In this document: piece after piece, positions 50,163-61,249 of the stretch | Numbering within the stretch: the first letter of the stretch is position 1 | Layout of the letters: every line of letters begins with the position of its first letter | Origin: Zoroaster sp. YZ-2022 | Taxonomy: Eukaryota; Echinodermata; Asteroidea; Forcipulatida; Zoroasteridae | Length of the DNA stretch: 64,000 nucleotides | NCBI GenBank assembly: GCA_029582265.1 | Contig: CM055823.1 | Span: forward strand, 10,576,821 to 10,640,820 | Direction: 5' to 3' | The notes under the pieces: model-generated | Seen by the model: only the letters and a program-made list of their open reading frames with translations | The model's database searches: none | What the model was told of the DNA's origin: nothing | Position numbers and translations under genes: made by a program

Positions 50163-50385
50163 AGGTACAGTATCGTCACGATCAGGGCAGACTTTCAACA
50201 GAGCATTGAATAGGTGTCCAAGTTTAAACTGACTGAACAGTGACTGAACATTACTGGCTCATTTATGCAGCAGCAACGGTAATTATGACCTTACCATGTG
50301 GGGTATTAATTTCAGTCACTGAGTTAATCTAAAACGAGCACTCCGATTCCATGGCCTGTTGATCGTGACGATATTGTCCCTTTAA
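50163..50385. mobile_element. AAAGGGACAATAT-family MITE, full copy
   Basis: Left end near AGTATCGTCACGATCAGGGC and right end GATCGTGACGATATTGTCCC. The core CATTTATGCAGCAGCAACGG is shared with copies at 15641, 55252 and 61050. Confidence 0.8.
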
Positions 50386-50631
50386 CTCCTGACGGGGAGA
50401 TGGATGTATTGTCTCTTGTCATATCGAATTGATATATTCTGAGAATTACAATGACACCAAGATGCATTTGTATGCCTATAGATAACATGACAAGTCTATT
50501 ACCTAGGTAATAGACTTCTTGAAAAAAATATAGCGTAAAGTATATTTGATTAACAGGAAACGCATCTTCTTGCCAGTAAACAGTTTTAAAATAAAAGACC
50601 AATACAATATTTGGAATGTACAAAAAAGTTG

Positions 50632-50870
50632 TGTGATACTCCTATTGTGTGATACTCCTATTGTGTGATACTCCTATTGTGTGATACTCCTATTGTGTGA
50701 TACTCCTATTGTGTGATACTCCTATTGTGTGATACTCCTATTGTGTGATACTCCTATTGTGTGATACTCCTATTGTGTGATACTCCTATTGTGTGATACT
50801 CCTATTGTGTGATACTCCTATTGTGTGATACTCCTATTGTGTGATACTCCTATTGTGTGATACTCCTATT
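50632..50870. repeat. 16-bp tandem repeat
   Basis: About 15 nearly perfect copies of GTGTGATACTCCTATT. The perfect homogeneity suggests a recent expansion. Confidence 0.95.
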
Positions 50871-50998
50871 GGCTTTTTCTAGACTGATGCTTATCTTTAA
50901 TTGGCCACTATTTTCCCCGCCTTTTTTGGATCCCGCCCCATGATCCTTTGCTTTCCCTTATAAATGGATGAGTTTTTATGTTGTACTTTGTCAAAGCC

Positions 50999-51030
50999 TC
51001 TGATGAAGGTCCGGATTGGATCGAAAGCTA
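50999..51030 (+). ncRNA. Hammerhead-like core
   Basis: CTGATGA (51000-51006), then stem GGTCC / GGATC (51008-51012, 51018-51022) around a GGATT loop, then GAAA (51023-51026). This is the conserved hammerhead core order. Stems I and III are not clear. Such motifs are typical of Penelope-like elements and retrozymes. Confidence 0.4.
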
Positions 51031-51045
51031 AGGCCACCCTCCCGA

Positions 51046-52445
<1,400 letters not shown>

Positions 52446-54720
52446 CTCATAGTGGGTAACTTACCCAATATAAATAATGGGCAATCCGTAGTGGGTAACT
52501 TGCCCAATATAAATAATGGGCAATCCATAGTGGGTAACTCGCCCAATATAAATAATGGGCAATCCATAGTGGGTAACTCGCCCAATATAAATAATGGGCA
52601 ATCCATAGTGGGTAACTCGCCCAATATAAATAATGGGTAATCCATAGTGGGTAACTGGCCCACTATGGGCAATCTATAGTGGGTAACTCGCCCAATATAA
52701 ATAGTGGGCAATTCATAGTGGGTAACTCGCCCAATATAAATAATGGGCAATTCGTAGTAGGTAACTTGCCCAAAATAAATAGTGGGCAATTCATAGTGGG
52801 TAACTCGCCCAATATAAATAATGGGCAATTCGTAGTAGGCAACTTGCCCAAAATAAATAGTGGGCAATCCACAGTGGGTAACTTGACCAATATAAATAGT
52901 GGGCAATCCATAGTGGGTAACTCGCCCAATATAAATAATGGGCAATTCGTAGTAGGTAACTTGACCAAAATAAATAGTGGGCAATCCATAGTGGGTAACT
53001 TGACCAATATAAATAGTGGGCAATTCATAGTGGGTAACTTGACCAATATAAATAGTGGGCAATCCATAGTGGGTAACTCGCCCAATAAAAATAATGGGCA
53101 ATTCGTAGTAGGTAACTTGCCCAAAATAAATAGTGGGCAATTCATAGTGGGTAACTTGACCAATATAAATAGTGGGCAATCCATAGTGGGTAACTCGCCC
53201 AATATAAATAATGGGCAATTCGTAGTAGGTAACTTGACCAATATAAATAGTGGGCAATTCATAGTGGGTAACTTGACCAATATAAATAGTGGGCAATTCA
53301 TAGTGGGTAACTTGACCAATATAAATAGTGGGCAATCCATAGTGGGTAACTCGCCCAATAAAAATAATGGGCAATTCGTAGTAGGTAACTTGCCCAAAAT
53401 AAATAGTGGGCAATTCATAGTGGGTAACTTGACCAATATAAATAGTGGGCAATCCATAGTGGGTAACTTGACCAATATAAATAGTGGGCAATTCATAGTG
53501 GGTAACTTGACCAATATAAATAGTGGGCAATCCATAGTGGGTAACTCGCCCAATATAAATAATGGGCAATTCGTAGTAGGTAACTTGCCCAAAATAAATA
53601 GTGGGCAATTCATAGTGGGTAACTCGCCCAATATAAATAGTGGGCAATTCATAGTGGGTAACTTGACCAATATAAATAGTGGGCAATTCATAGTGGGTAA
53701 CTCGCCCAATATAAATAGTGGGCAATCCATAGTGGGTAACTCGCCCAATATAAATAGTGGGCAATTCATAGTGGGTAACTTGACCAATATAAATAGTGGG
53801 CAATCCATAGTGGGTAACTCGCCCAATATAAATAGTGGGCAATTCATAGTGGGTAACTTGACCAATATAAATAGTGGGCAATCCATAGTAAGTAACTTGC
53901 CCAATATAAATAATGGGCAATCCATAGTGGGTAACTTGACCAATATAAATAGTGGGCAATCCATAGTAGGTAACTTGACCAATATAAATAGTGGGCAATC
54001 CATAGTGGGTAACTCGCCCAATATAAATAGTGGGCAATCCATAGTGGGTAACTTGACCAATATAAATAGTGGGCAATTCATAGTGGGTAACTTGACCAAT
54101 ATAAATAGTGGGCAATCCATAGTGGGTAACTCGCCCAATAAAAATAATGGGCAATTCGTAGTAGGTAACTTGCCCAAAATAAATAGTGGGCAATTCATAG
54201 TGGGTAACTCGCCCAATATAAATAGTGGGCAATTCATAGTGGGTAACTTGACCAATATAAATAGTGGGCAATTCATAGTGGGTAACTCGCCCAATATAAA
54301 TAGTGGGCAATCCATAGTGGGTAACTCGCCCAATATAAATAGTGGGCAATTCATAGTGGGTAACTTGACCAATATAAATAGTGGGCAATCCATAGTGGGT
54401 AACTCGCCCAATATAAATAGTGGGCAATTCATAGTGGGTAACTTGACCAATATAAATAGTGGGCAATCCATAGTAAGTAACTTGCCCAATATAAATAATG
54501 GGCAATCCATAGTGGGTAACTTGACCAATATAAATAGTGGGCAATCCATAGTAGGTAACTTGACCAATATAAATAATGGGCAATCCATAGTGGGTAACTC
54601 GCCCAATATAAATAATGGGCAATCCATAGTGGGTAACTTGACCAATATAAATAGTGGGCAATCCATAGTGGGTAACTTGACCAATATAAATAGTGGGCAA
54701 TCCATAGTAGGTAACTTGCC
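52446..54720. repeat. 39-bp minisatellite with 585-bp higher order
   Basis: About 58 units of ATAGTGGGTAACTCGCCCAA TATAAATAGTGGGCAATTC, with alternating TTGACC and CGTAGTAGG variants. A 15-unit block recurs at +585 (AGTAAGTAACTTGCCC at 53887 and 54472). CCCAATAAAAATAATGG occurs at 53081, 53354 and 54134, offsets of 273 and 780, both multiples of 39. Confidence 0.95.
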
Positions 54721-55251
54721 CATGAATACCGTGAAAGAAGGCAATTGATACCAGGAATGTTATTTTAACAATCCAATTGATGCATACAGACTCAATATAT
54801 AAATGTACGAGACAAGTTCATATCAATACTTTCTATAACCAATACTATTTTACAACTCATCAGAGAATGTACATGGTAAAACCACCAACATACCAGTATA
54901 CCTCTTCCATGCAATCCTTCATATCTTATTTAATTTCTTGTCTAACCAACACAAATTACAAATTTCAAAGCAAAGCCGCAAATAACGCAATCTATGTTCA
55001 TTTTATATATAAATGTTATGAAATGTAGACGATTAAGGGTTTAAAATAACACTAAATTCAAGGACTAGAAATGTACAGTATTTAGTAATTTCCTGATTAG
55101 AAAAATAAACGAACGATTAACTGACGTTAAGTTGTTCTAGATACAACAACCATTTTTTCCCGAAATGCTCTCATTTCAGAGAAAACATCATACAAAAATG
55201 CCTATTTGCACAAAATGTCGACTTAGACTGTACATTCAGCTGATATTTCTA

Positions 55252-55475
55252 AAAAGGACATTATCGTCAAGATCAGATCAGACTATCAACAGAGCATTGA
55301 ATAGGTGTCCCAATTTAGGATTAACAAAATTACTGAACATTATTGGCTCATGCATTTCTGCAGCAGCAACGGTAATATGGCCTTATTACATGTGGGTTAT
55401 TATTTTCGGTCACTGAGTTAATCTAAAACTAGTACTCCGATTCCATGCCCTGTTATGGTCAATATTGTTCCTTTA
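55252..55475. mobile_element. AAAGGGACAATAT-family MITE, diverged copy
   Basis: AAAGGACATTATCGTCAAGA at the left, CAGCAGCAACGGTAATATGG core, and ATATTGTTCCTTTAA at the right. Confidence 0.75.
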
Positions 55476-55765
55476 ATGTATATCTTGATTCAAAGGAAGT
55501 AAGCATTGTATTCCATGGAAGCACTTTTGCCAACTTTATAAGTGTTGTACTCAAGGTACACCATTGGTAATTACCATATTATCAAATTAACAATTATTAT
55601 CCAAAATTCTTCATTCGTCTGAATTGCATTCATCTTAGAGAAATAAGGAACTGTTATGTCGATTTTTTGTAATTGTTGTAGAACATGAAAACAAAAGCAT
55701 GTAACATTGTTACATCATTTTCTCAAACAAGTGCACACCTATATTGTGATGAAATTTTCACATTA

Positions 55766-56023
55766 TACAGTATGTCCCCAAAAAGTGTCACTCTAACTAT
55801 TTCTGAAAATATACCAAAACCCCGAAATACATTTTGGAACTTTTTCAATTGCACAGATACTCCTAATCCTTGGCCTAAACACCTGTGAGTTTTATGTAAT
55901 CACAGGTGTTTAGGCCAAGGATTAGGAGTATCTGTGCAATTGAAAAAGTTCCAAACTTTATTTCGTGGTTTTGGTATATTTTCAGAAATAGTTAGAGTGA
56001 CACTTTTTTGGGGACATACTGTA
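55766..56023. mobile_element. Near-perfect foldback MITE, TA-flanked, CAGTATGTCCCC ends
   Basis: 258 bp of two arms of about 122 bp that differ at only about four positions plus one indel, around a 14-bp loop. Ends TACAGTATGTCCCCAAAAA and TTTTTTGGGGACATACTGTA. The TA flank and CAG...CTG termini fit Tc1/mariner. High arm identity implies recent formation or conversion. Confidence 0.85.
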
Positions 56024-56087
56024 GTTTCACGATATATTTCTTGAAAACAAGAAATGAACGTGCATTTCAAAATACCTAATACTGTAC

Positions 56088-56726
56088 CTTAAATTGATTC
56101 ATGCTTTCATATCATCTCGTTTGGATTGTGGTAATGCTTTGCTCTATGGAATACCTAAAAACCTCATTCACAGACTTCAATTAATCCAAAATGCTGCGGC
56201 AAAGACCATATTTATGATTCATAAGTCAGATCACATAACATCCTCACTGAAGCAATTACACTGGCTCCCAGTTCAACAACGGATATTTTTCAAGATAATT
56301 ATGTCTTCTTACATGGAAAGCTCTACATGGCAACTCACCTTCATATATTCAAGATCTTCTTATCATTCACAACTCTAATCACAGTGGACTACGCTCAGCA
56401 AACCAAAACTTCCTTACTGTACCACATGGAACTTGTAAAACTTTTGGGGATAGGGCTTTTTCTGTTGCAGCCCCTTCCCTTTGGAATATGCTTCCACAAA
56501 GTTTAAGACTGTGTGACAATTTTAATTTTTTCAAACAACTTTTGAAAACTCACCTTTTTGTGCAAGCTTATAATGAATGTTAATTTTGTGCATTTTGTTT
56601 CATGTATTTATCTTTGTTTATCTAATGTTCCATATCTTTGTGTCTTTTTCATTATCACCAGCGCCTCGGATTAGGTTTCTAGATAGATGGCGCTTTATAA
56701 GTTTCATTATTATTATTATTATTACC
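56088..56726 (+). mobile_element. LINE 3' end (CR1/L2-like), longest in window
   Basis: HAFISSRLDCGNALLYGIPK, then LIHRLQLIQNAAAKTIFMIH and LKQLHWLPVQQRIFFKI; after a frame change, LRSANQNFLTVPHGTCKTFG and LWNMLPQSLRLCDNFNFFKQ, ending LLKTHLFVQAYNEC. SRLD.(C)NALLYG..P...RLQ..QN.AA and LHWLPV..RI are the classic CR1/L2 C-terminal blocks. The frame is broken near 56330, so it is dead. The tail is GATGGCGCTTTATAAG then (ATT)n. Confidence 0.85.
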
Positions 56727-56858
56727 TTCCATGTTAAGCCTCAATACTCCATTAATATTTTAGAAAAACAAAAACAAAAAATAAAAACGAAACCGATCAC
56801 AGATTTGCATAAAACTTATACTTGGTGTAAAGTTGATGGTATATCAAACATTCATTAA

Positions 56859-57100
56859 AGTGCACTCTAAAAAATGAAGTGCTGAATATAGCACATCTAG
56901 TGCAGTCACTATACAAGCTCCTAAAAAGTGCTAACATTGAGGTGCTATATTCAGCACTTTGTTTTTAGAGTGCATATACAAAGTACACTCGAAGTGCTGA
57001 ATATAGCAGTTCAAGTGCTAATTTTAGCACTCCTTTTTAGGAGCTTGTATAGTGACTGCACGAGAGGTGCTATATTCATATTCAGCACTTAGAGTGTATA
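56859..57100. mobile_element. Inverted-repeat MITE, GCACTCTAA ends
   Basis: The arms contain AAGTGCTGAATATAGCAC and AGTCACTATACAAGCTCCT with their complements (TAGGAGCTTGTATAGTGACT). The sequence GCTGAATATAGCA recurs four times. Confidence 0.75.
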
Positions 57101-59839
57101 ATATGTCTGAAGTACACTGATCAGAACTATTTACTTCTCAAAAGCAATATGCCTTAAATAGAACTGTTTGTTTTAACAACTTCTCGTAGATAGGCATATA
57201 GGCCTGAGGATAGCCTATTTTTTAGGCACATTCGTAATTTAAAATATGGCATGTGCATTATTTAAAAGGTTAAAACGAACAATAATTTTCCTGAAAAAAT
57301 AACCACAACATTTCGAAAGAAAAATAAAATCAAAATTCATGGTATTTGAGCTTTTAATAAGATACTGTGTTACGAAACATTTGTATATAAAGTACAAAGA
57401 AGACACAATAGTTGTTCTCTTTACCATTATTTCATTGTATCATTTTTAATTAAAATACACAGGGTGGACCAACGTCTTTATGTCGTTTCCTAACTTAAAA
57501 ACTACAAGATTATCCAACATTCATAAATGCCCAAGACACGGGCGATAGGAACCTCGCCTTCGGCTCGGTCTTTATCACCCGTGACCACGCCTAAAACTGA
57601 TGGCCATTAACCTGCAGTAAAGACCGCCCGGCAAACTTTTATTCCCGTATTATTTTGACAGCAATATGCTGCTAGTTATTCTGTTTTGCTCATAAACATT
57701 ATTCTGTTTCACTGATTTTGAAAACAAATGCAGTGTATTGTTGGTGCTATTTGTACCGTTTCAAGTTTGACGATAAAATGAACACGGCAAATACATTTTA
57801 GATATCACACTAGTATGTAATAACCGTTGTTATTCATAAACTTGGATGGTGCACTGAGTGTTCCAACATTATCTTTGGTTTTTGAACCAGGCAACCAAAG
57901 CCCACGAACATTTCACAGAACCTATAATAGTTACAGGGTATTATATACACTCACTGGCCAAAAGTATTGCAACATGCTCAAAATAGCACTTTACAAGTAA
58001 CAGGTGAGATGATCATTTAATCCGATTTCATCGATCGTGTATTACATAATTTCCGAGCAAGAACAGTAAAAAAGAACATTGACTTCAAAACACAGGCACT
58101 TTCAAGAAGTCTTAAGTAGTGTAAATAAAATAAAATAAATTATTGTAACACAGTTCCCCAAACTGAACTTTGGGGATGTTGCAATGCTTATGGCAGTGAG
58201 TGTAGATGACAATTGTAGATAAGTCTGTCGATTATAAATTATGTAACAACAACAAACAAGGATATTCAATTTGGGGACAACCCTGTACTGAAACTTGCAA
58301 GGTTTGTGTAATTACTTTATGGTGGTGGTTTACTAACTTGATTCTCACCCAGCAGTCACATGCATAAAACTGTACATTATCTTGTGAAGGGAATATTACC
58401 TTGTCATCTCGTTAATAAGACGTGTGCGTCAGAATGCTTATTTATTTATTTCGTTGATAATGCATATGTACTCAGACAACTTCTTTGGGAGGATAAAACA
58501 CAAGTACTGTACAAATACTTGTTTGTAATGATTCATAAATCTTACAAATAAAAGATAAGACTTTAATTATAAAATTCCCCAAAGAAGCTTCAAATGCTAA
58601 GTATAAAATAATCTACAGGTATAAATTATATATGCAGTGACTTTTTACTTTAATAAACTATATCAGTAAATGAAGTATTTGCAAGATTTTAAAAACTCCA
58701 TGAAAATGTCTTAATCGGTGTACAAAAACGACAAAGATCCTTTAAAAGTTAATAAGGGCCCTGTCCTTATTGTCTAAACCATATAAACATACATTAAACT
58801 ATTTCTGTTTGAGGTAGGCCTACTTTATTTTTGGTTTTTCTATTTTACTGTAAGGGAATAACAGTTTGTCGCGCAGTCTTTATCTCCTGTTAACGATCGA
58901 TTTTGGGCGTGGTCACAGGCTATATGGATCAAGCCGAAGGCGAAACGTCAAACTGTTATTCCCATTCATAAATGTCCGTATCGATTTTGTTTTCAAAATG
59001 TCAAAAAATGTAATAAATAAAGCCAAATAGAAATTAGCAAATTCACGTTTTGGGGACACACAAAACACTCTGATTGGTTGAAAAATCCACATCGCGCGTC
59101 GCACAAAACAGCTGGCGAACAGCTGGCGCATACGCGCTGCTCTGATTTTGATAAGCCAGTCTATACCATCCGTTAATACACCCCACGTGATTACGTTTTG
59201 TCCAATTAGATACATATGCATTATCAACGAAATAAATAAATAAACAGCGCTTTTAAACATTCTGACAAAACTGTTTTATGCCTATATTAGGCCTATATTT
59301 AAAAATTTAGGCCTATATTAAAAAGTATTATATATTCATGAGAGAAGCGTTCACATTTCTTACAGAAAACACCAGGAATAACAAGTTTTTCACTCGTATT
59401 TTCACTCTGAAACGAGAGCACTTCAGATATAATATTTGTTTTGATGATTAGCATCTTTACCAACTACACATCAAATTAGTTTTTAGATAATAACTTGGTA
59501 ATCAGGTAATTACCAATATTTGGAACTTTAAATAAGAAACAAGGCTGGTTTATTCTCTTCAAAAATCTTAGACATCTGAAGAACAAACATATATTAAGCA
59601 ATAAGATGCACACCTTTATGGCAGATCCGACGTCATTTGGGTGATCCTCTGCAATGCTCTCAAATGTAGAAGTGTCGATGGAGGTGTATTTTCAGGTTGA
59701 TCAGAAAAAACATTTTTATCTTCCGTTTTTGTCAACATTATTATGATTATTGACCTTGGAATTCTGCCACTTAACAGGGTATTTTCATAAAACTTCTAAT
59801 CAATGCATCATGTGCCAAGTTTAGCTCAAATACTAGCAT
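57101..59839. other. Right flank, repeats of uncertain type
   Basis: 57540-57610 (CCTCGCCTTCGGCTCGG, GTGACCACGCC) and 58850-58975 (GGGCGTGGTCACAGG, GCCGAAGGCGAAACG) look like related inverted elements. CGTTGATAATGCATATGTA at 58452 pairs with 59215-59233, so 58430-59260 may be one foldback element. Confidence 0.4.
57946..58204. mobile_element. Tc1/mariner-type MITE with TA flanks
   Basis: Ends TACACTCACTGGCCAAAAGT and CTTATGGCAGTGAGTGTA, with internal ATTGCAACA / TGTTGCAAT arms. It is 259 bp with no ORF. Confidence 0.75.
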
Positions 59840-60198
59840 TAATAATAATAATAATAATGTATGGACTTATATAGCGCACGTATCCACCAACTAAGTGGTG
59901 CTCAAGGCGCATTATATCATTACCCCTGCTCATAAGGCTCATATTAAAATCAATCCTGAAACCATCTCAGCTCCCTGGGGAGTATACAGCTCAATTGCTG
60001 CCATTACAGCGCATATAGGGATAATCAACCAACTCTGCCCTCACGGGTATCCATTTAACCCCTGGGTGGAGAGAAGCAATTATGGTTAAGTGTCTTGCTC
60101 AAGGACACAAGTGTCACGGCCGGGATTCGAACCCACATTCTGTTGCTAACACCAGAACTTGAGTCCGGTAAGCTAGACCGCTCGGCCACGACACTCCA
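59840..60198 (-). mobile_element. tRNA-Leu-like SINE
   Basis: Same subfamily as the 12142 and 18843 copies, with GTCGTGGCCGAGCGGTCTAG head and GGGTTCGAATCCC T-arm. The CAA anticodon-like loop is retained. Confidence 0.87.
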
Positions 60199-60289
60199 TT
60201 GTGAAGAAAGCTTGACATAAACCGACATGTGGAAGTTTAACCAACTGCGTTTTAACTGAGTGCAACGTTTTCTGACGGTCAAAGAATCT

Positions 60290-60560
60290 TTGACCTATAG
60301 GCCATGTGACTTGATTTCCCGCCGGGCAAAAATATGTGTATTTGTATACACTACGATAGGAGATGCAATATGTTAGTGTCTTAATACAAATAAATCAAAT
60401 TAAGAATTTTTCTACTGATATCTCAAAATATCAGATTTTATGGTTTCATGTCACAGGCCAGCGAACTTTGTGCTCGGCGCAGCCGGTTTGACCTTTAGGA
60501 CTCTTTTGTATGTAAGCATTATGATGTCATTACTCATATCGTCTATGAGCGCGCGCCAGC
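60290..60560. repeat. Unexpanded relative of the satellite-bearing repeat
   Basis: Contains one TGGTTTCATGTCACAGGCCA unit between CTGATATCTCAAAATATCAG and GTTTGACCTTTAGGACTC. Confidence 0.8.
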
Positions 60561-60786
60561 ATGGTGCAGCAGTGTGTATTGTGTAGTTGATTAAAATATC
60601 GGGTACATTTTATAATTATATGGCGTACATTATAACCTCACAATGAAAGTACATGTTATTAATTTGTATAATGCTTACTTATATTAAGGGATCATAATGA
60701 TTTTACTTGATAACGGTCATAACGGTTTGTCTAAGTGTGAATGAAGCCCTATAGAGACGATATATTCACAATCAACAGGACATATG

Positions 60787-60933
60787 CATGGGCGGATCCA
60801 GAACATTTTTAGGGGGGGGGCTGAGAATCAAAAACAATTATTTTTCAGTACTACAAAAATTACAATGAAATAATAAAAGGGAGAGAAAAACAAAGCACAG
60901 TGAGGGAATGGGAGTGCGTTCTCCTCTCCCCTC

Positions 60934-60971
<38 letters not shown>

Positions 60972-61052
60972 CCTTTTTTTATATATATTTTTTTAACGAT
61001 TTTAGGGGGGGCTACAGCCCCTTTAACACCCCCCCCCCTGCACCCGCCAATG
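60787..61052. mobile_element. Second CATGGGCGGATCCAG-ended MITE
   Basis: Same ends (right end CACCCGCCAATG) and the shared internal AAGGGAGAGAAAAACAAAGC. It is flanked by ATATG on both sides (60782-60786, 61053-61057). A (CT)n microsatellite at about 60942-60963 has grown inside. Confidence 0.75.
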
Positions 61053-61247
61053 ATATGGAATCAGAGTGCTATAGAGTTTTAGATTAATTCATTGACTGAA
61101 AATAATACCCCGCATGATAAGGTCATAATGCCGTTGCTGCTGCATAAATGAGCCAGTAATTTTCAGTCACTGTGTTCATTTTAAACTAGGACACCGATTC
61201 CGTGCCCTGTTGAAAGTCTGCTCTGATCATGATGATATTGTTCAGTT
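61050..61247. mobile_element. AAAGGGACAATAT-family MITE, inverted core
   Basis: Contains ATGCCGTTGCTGCTGCATAA and TTTCAGTCACTGTGTTC and ends GATATTGTTCAGTTAA. The left end is lost next to the preceding element. Confidence 0.7.
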
Positions 61248-61249
61248 AA

